NCBI GenBank assembly: GCA_023313575.1
Contig: JAJTTP010000011.1
Location: forward strand, 868,001-932,000
Reading direction: 5' to 3'
From: Eutypella sp. D-1
Taxonomy: Eukaryota; Ascomycota; Sordariomycetes; Xylariales; Diatrypaceae
Length of the DNA: 64,000 bases
Under the pieces are notes generated by a model. That model was given only the letters and a program-made list of their open reading frames with translations. It was not told where the DNA came from and made no database searches. Shown in pieces: positions 59,231 to 64,000 of the stretch. The translations under genes and the position numbers were made by a program. Within the stretch, counting starts at the first letter, position 1, and the number at the start of each line of letters is the position of its first letter.

Positions 59231-60295
59231 TTAACCGGGCACCGTGTCCAGGGAGCCCTTCCCCGGCGTCGTGGGTGCGGCGTCTGGACCCTTGGCCGCC
59301 CGTAACTTCTCCTCGAACCTGGCGAACTCCTTCGCGGCGATCTCCTCCTCCGGGTCCATGACCTGGTGTACCCCTCTTACCTCCTCGATCTGCGACTCTG
59401 GTTAGCAATCTCGAACTAACATGTGGCGCCGATGGTAGGTGCCGATGGTGGGCGCATATGTACTGACATAATGCATAAGCATGGACTCGATGCCATTTTT
59501 CAGGGTCACGGTGCTAGAATCGCAGGTGCGGCAGGCGCCCCGCAGCTTCAACAGCACCACGCCGTCCTCAAAACCCCTGAACTCGATGTCGCCACCGTCC
59601 TCCTGGATCGCGGGCCGTATGCGGGTTTCGAGGAGTTCCTTGATCATGCCGACGACTTCACTGTCATTCTCGTTGTAGCTCAAGCTATCCTCCTCGACGG
59701 AGGCGTCCTGCGCTTGCGTGCCGGCCGATGACGTCGTCCCCGCCGCATTGTTGCCGTCCTTGGCGCCGAGGGTCACCAGCTGCTGCCCCGAGGTGATAGC
59801 CTCGGTGATCAGGCTGAAGACCTCGGGCTTGATGTGGGCCCAGTTGGCGTCGCCGGACTTAGTGACAGTGATGAAGTCGGCACCGTAGAAGACCGAAGTC
59901 ACGCCATCGATGTTCATCAGCTGGGCGGCGAGGGGCGACGGGTAGGGCGGGGCGATGGTGCTCCGTGGATTGAGGTACTCGATGAAGCTCGAGGTGACCC
60001 CTTCGGGGAGCACGCGGTGATTCGGTAGAAACTTCAGGGCATCTGGGTTCGGGGTATTCTCGATCTGAATAAAGATGCTCCGGGTGCCCGACGGGGCGCC
60101 GACTGTGGGTGTGAGGCCCCGGGCTCGCAGCATCGGCCTATGTGACGTCGATGATAGACCTAGCTGGCGCGAAGCTGTATGTGCTTGCCGGGCGGCTTTG
60201 TATGCCCTTCCATAAGTAGCGGCAGTAGGATGAGCTCGTCTCGTTGCCCTCGATACCAAGGAAGCAGCTGGTCTTATTATCCTGTTGGATGACAT
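59231..60295 (-). CDS. NFU1: Nfu1, mitochondrial Fe-S cluster scaffold/transfer protein
   Basis: Two exons on the minus strand, 59468-60295 and 59231-59389, give 328 residues. The N-terminus is Arg/Ala/Ser-rich without acids, as in mitochondrial presequences. The Nfu N-terminal domain starts at SIFIQIENTPNPDALKFLPN and includes VTSVFYGADFITVTKS. A 50-residue linker is followed by the NifU domain with RIRPAIQEDGGDIEFRGFEDGVVLLKLRGACRTC; Cys255 and Cys258 form the cluster-binding CX2C. The intron acceptor CGCAG/ATC was chosen because it yields MLMHYIEEVRGVHQV, matching the family. The C-terminal exon holds DPEEEIAAKEFARFEEKL. Nfu1 passes 4Fe-4S clusters to enzymes such as lipoyl synthase. Confidence 0.95.
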
Positions 60296-62256
60296 ATTTG
60301 TGTCTCTCCCACTTATTATCCCACTTATTAGTCACCCCTCTTCGGATGCGATATGGATGCAAGTCTTTTCTTTCTTTTTTATCAACCTCTTTTAAATGAT
60401 GATACAAAGGTTAGTACATATATATGTAAGCTTGTGCAAAAGGAAAGTTCGAACTAAAGGTTGAGCACGAGAAGGGCTTTAGGTATAGTGTAATGAAATA
60501 TATTGAGGGTATAAATTATGTTAGATTTTCTGAAATTCTTTAAGAGAACTTGCAGGTGCTGATGATGTATTGGTAATGTAATAATTGCAAATACCGAGAT
60601 GCCGAATTGGATTATTCTACATGAGGCAAGATGAGGTAAGTGTCCCACCTCAAGTACCTATGTACCATAGAGATACCTACCAGTATAGAGATATAGGAGG
60701 TATGATAAAGGCGATAAAAGACGATAAGGGCGATAAGGGTGATAAGAGCGTATCTTGAAAAATAAGTAGGCTTTTTCGTCTTCTCAGGTCCCTCCGATTA
60801 ACAATCACCCTATGACAGCCCCCGGAAACCCCATAAAACAGGATCAAACAGGAGCCGGTGACGCAATAGTTACTTAGGTACCTACACATTCATCTTTCTT
60901 TGGCTAAAGGCGCCCAGGAGTACACTAGGTAACTCCGCCAGCTCCGTATATCGCTGATACAGTACGTACAGTAGCACTGACTGCCTAATTGAGTACTTCA
61001 GCAACCCAAGTAACTAAAGGCAGAATAGCACGTCGCACGTTCCCCTTAATAGTCCCGTTAGTAGTCCTATTAGTCCTGGATTAGTCCCAGCCGCGTCCTC
61101 AACTTTTCCAGGAACTTCGCCAGGTTCACGTCCGGTCCGGTACTTTGTAATTCTAACATGCGCACATCCCTGAATAACACCACAACCACTACCACCATCC
61201 TAAGCATCCCAAGCATCCCCCCCCGGGTCTTGCTAGGCAACTTAGGCAACTAAGGTTTCTAGGCAGGGCTGCAAACCTTGAAAAAACCCATCTCATTTAG
61301 CCAACCAGCCTTTCGCAACTTTGCGTCTTCTCTGCACCTCGACGATCATAGCCTGGCGATCTGACTGAAGCCGCGCCTCCGCGCCTAATCTCAGCCTCAG
61401 ATAACTAAAAAGACGCGAATCCCGGTTTCTCTTATGTTTCAGCATCCCCATCTTCTCACCCGGCCCGGCGTACCTTGCAGCGTACATACGTACGCAGGAG
61501 ATATTTAGATCCATGTTTGAATGTTTGGATCTGTGCATGTTGTTGGAAGCCGACTTGTATGTTGGATACTGGATGTCAACATAGTATCACCTACGAAGTA
61601 GTATCACATCATTACCAGTGAGCATTGACGGTAGTGTACCTCCTTTTTCCTCGTAGTAATTCATCCCTCATAGCATTCCTATTATTTTAATACTCCTCTA
61701 ATACTCCGTATTCCTATCCGTACTCCTAATCCTCTTTTTCTCTTCTTTTCCACTTTACCAAACAATCCATATTACCTATTACCCCAGATAATCCAGATAT
61801 CCCAAATCTCATCTTCTTCCATCTCCCACGTCCCGCTTTTGGCCCATCTTATAATTTTCAAGGTTGCCAACCTTGACCCAACCTTATCGTTACCTGCACT
61901 TAACGATCTCCTTTTAAGATCACCCCATATATTTTTCTACCCCAGTCTGCCCAGCCTTCCGGATCTCCGATCCATCCATTTTACTCTGATAATAAAGACC
62001 TATCTTATCATCATATATCTGATCAATTCAACCTAGGCATTCGGTCTAGTCTGACAGAGCGGAATAACGGAATAGTTGAGGATACTCTAATCTTATAAGG
62101 GTTGAGCGTAGCATCTTCTCACCTGTCGCCCTTATTCCACGGCATCCTTTTTACGCGTTTGCGTCGTCGTCCGCCGACTGAGCTTCTGACTCCTGGGCGT
62201 GCTTACTCCAAAACAAGTCAGGCGGCAGCGCAGGGCTCAGCTGGCCGCAAGTCACC
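60296..62256. other. Intergenic between NFU1 and zf-HIT genes
   Basis: Divergent upstream region with a GATAA array at 60704-60745, many short CT-rich tracts at 61670-62000 and no convincing ORF. Confidence 0.55.
60704..60745. promoter_or_regulatory. Array of five GATAA motifs
   Basis: GATAA occurs at 60704, 60713, 60723, 60732 and 60741, spaced 9-10 bp, about one helical turn. It lies about 410 bp upstream of the NFU1 start. It could bind a GATA-type zinc-finger factor, or could be a small minisatellite. Confidence 0.45.
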
Positions 62257-62996
62257 ATGGCTGCATCAAGACCCTCATGTCATATTTGCAACCAGCCACA
62301 AGGCAAATACAAGTGCCCTCGTTGCACCACATACACGTGAGATTCCATACGCGACATTTCGACCATCCTAAAGGGTCGGTTACTTACTCCTCTTATAGGT
62401 GCTCGGTTCAATGCTTTAGAGAACACCGTGACAATCATCCACCTGTCGAGGAGGCCAAGAAATCTCCATCTAGGGATGCAGCTAAATCACCAACTCCCTC
62501 AGATACGTCTAATGGTGCTACCTCGCGCGATGCCAACATTTCCAAGTCACCCAACGGTGACAAGTCGGTGCACAACACTCCCGTTGGACCCTATGCTGGT
62601 TTGGCAGAAATGCCCGAGTACCAGATGCTCATGAAGCGATATCCTAGACTACCAACCCTATTGTGGGGCATTGCTACTGCCACTGACCCACCGACTGGAG
62701 GCAACACCAAGGCCCCCAAGTTCCCCGGCTCTCACCTACACAACGGCCACAAGAGGGACAAGGAGCCGTGGACCCAGGAAAAGGGTGTTCAGAATGCCGT
62801 CCATGTCCTGCGCAAAACGAGGAATTCTCCGGGAGACGATAGTGACGCTCTCCGTGAGTTCTCCGAGCTTGTACGTCTGTATAAGGCGCGGAAGGAAGAG
62901 CAGGCTGCCTCGTCTGTGTTTCGCAAGAAGTACATGCAGGATAGTGCCCAAGTCATCAGCCAGCTCATGCGCTCTGAGAAATCTGGCGTTATGTGA
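62257..62996 (+). CDS. HIT-type zinc finger protein (Hit1/ZNHIT3-like)
   Basis: Two exons, 62257-62336 and 62399-62996, split within a Thr codon by a 62-bp intron; 225 residues. The zf-HIT domain fills the first 40 residues: CHIC, then KYKCPRC, TCSVQCFREH and a final His, giving the C2-C2-C2-HC pattern that binds two zinc ions. The rest has a Ser/Pro-rich linker, a short MPEYQMLMKRYPRLPTLLWGI helix seen in several fungal zf-HIT proteins and a C-terminal helix. zf-HIT proteins assemble box C/D snoRNPs or chromatin complexes together with Rvb1/2. Hit1/ZNHIT3 is the likely subgroup because of the small size, but this is not certain. Confidence 0.88.
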
Positions 62997-64000
62997 TCTC
63001 GGCCATGACGCCTGGATTCGATATATAACCGCCCTAGAAGACGCCAGAAAGCACTGCCCTTTTGGCAGAGTGGCTAGATATATTTTGGGCATACGACGCA
63101 ACTAGGGCAACGACACGGACTGGCCTCGATCAGTCGGCCTGCTTATCATGGACATGTCCGTACGCCATGTGGAAGAATCGCCTGGCTTGATGATTAGAAT
63201 CTGTCTAGTCACATCCACCTATCCACGAAACTACTGGCCAGACTAATACAACAATGGAAACGGACTCGGCTGGCCACTGGAGGCAACGGTGTTCCCGCCT
63301 AGGACTTTCATGTGCGTTGTCAGCTTGTCTTGGGCCCATTTCAACTATTTGATGGATCATGTCGCAGAGTGGACGATTTGTCCCCGGCGATGCATTTACG
63401 GGACGCCATATTAGAAAAGGAACTTCCCCACCAACCTCGAGATACCCCTTACGCGGCGCAGGCTACGAGCTTATTGCGTATCAAGATGTAATTAAGATTT
63501 GCTAAGAATTGGATGCATCGGCTGTTTCTGCTCGATCTGTGCGATGGGTATCGGTTTACGGAGATATTTACGTAAGACTCGGTGATATGATGGCTTAGGT
63601 GTGGACCGGTAGCAGCTGATCTTGTTACCATTGCTCATCCTATACCTCTAAAACATGAAATTCCCAAGCCTCATCGTCTTACCACCATCGTTGCTATGGT
63701 GGGAACTTCCATTACCGAGGTGTTAAACAAGGACGTGGTCAACATGCAAGGGAGCCCAAAGGGGAATACGTCGAGGGAGCAAGACAAAATGATATAGAAT
63801 GGCTAGTAGATTATCATTAGTTGACTAACTAGTGTAAATCTAGTTATAAACCGCCCATGACATCCGGGGTTTGAATTTAATTTTTTTTCTTTCGTTTCTT
63901 CCTGTTTTAAAGGGGGGGTATCTCTTCCTTGTCTCCTCTGTCACTCTCTCTTCCGTGTGCTTAACGCTTGAGCCTTCCCAAAAAACCGAGCCGTCGCGGC
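62997..64000. other. Right-edge intergenic, nothing recognised
   Basis: No ORF with recognisable family content and no RNA gene. An unrelated gene may begin beyond the right edge. Confidence 0.5.

Noticed and set aside
1..64000. Secondary-metabolite cluster, CRISPR or prophage-like system
   Set aside because: No PKS, NRPS, terpene, P450, transporter group, repeat-spacer array or phage gene is visible; gene content is conserved fungal housekeeping.

Overview
The window reads as nuclear DNA of a filamentous ascomycete, most likely a Sordariomycete. Introns are short (about 55-215 bp), with GT(A/G)(A/T)GT donors, CTAAC/CTGAC-type branch sites and YAG acceptors. Every recognisable protein resembles its fungal ortholog. 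Intergenic DNA is full of TACCTAGGTA/GGTAGGTA motifs, and some mobile-element copies carry transition changes like those left by RIP. All exon borders were drawn by reading splice sites and family motifs by eye; there is no transcript evidence.

Layout: 2-850, 3' end of a HET (heterokaryon incompatibility) gene cut by the left edge. 2054-3309, dienelactone hydrolase. 5585-7724, cytosolic Hsp70. 8441-9298 (-), Emi1/DUF3128 twin CX9C protein. 10936-13586, mitochondrial Yme2. 16491-17837, secreted DUF1996 protein. 18888-20932 (-), CENP-C/Mif2, divergent from RNase H2 subunit A at 21770-22984. 23739-26661 (-), Sey1 ER-fusion GTPase. 28320-30479 (-), Utp7, divergent from Tsr1 at 31103-33629. 34036-34121 (-), intron-containing tRNA-Asp. 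35018-36074, urease accessory protein UreG. 36390-37194 (-) and 37970-39181 (-), two unrecognised three-exon genes. 41976-43364 (-), amidohydrolase, divergent from a 2EXR-domain protein at 43981-44964. 46504-49285 (-), PSP1-domain protein. 59231-60295 (-), Nfu1 Fe-S scaffold. 62257-62996, zf-HIT protein.

There is no biosynthetic cluster or defence-like operon. The genes are mostly conserved housekeeping: ribosome biogenesis (Utp7, Tsr1, probably the zf-HIT protein), mitochondria (Yme2, Nfu1, probably Emi1), chromosome and genome maintenance (CENP-C, RNase H2A), ER shape (Sey1), proteostasis (Hsp70) and urea use (UreG).

The unusual content lies between genes. There are two long inverted-repeat elements: a perfect 155-bp hairpin at 14350-14781, and a roughly 130-bp hairpin at 10080-10559 whose loop holds a GGT-rich minisatellite. 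Two decayed copies of one small terminal-inverted-repeat element lie at 3537-3785 and 8038-8231. Inside a gene, UTP7 carries an exact 165-bp in-frame tandem duplication. Five regularly spaced GATAA motifs lie about 410 bp upstream of NFU1. About 9.9 kb (49286-59230) has no recognisable gene. Possible decayed coding sequence is seen around 13.9-15.8 kb and 40.1-41.3 kb.
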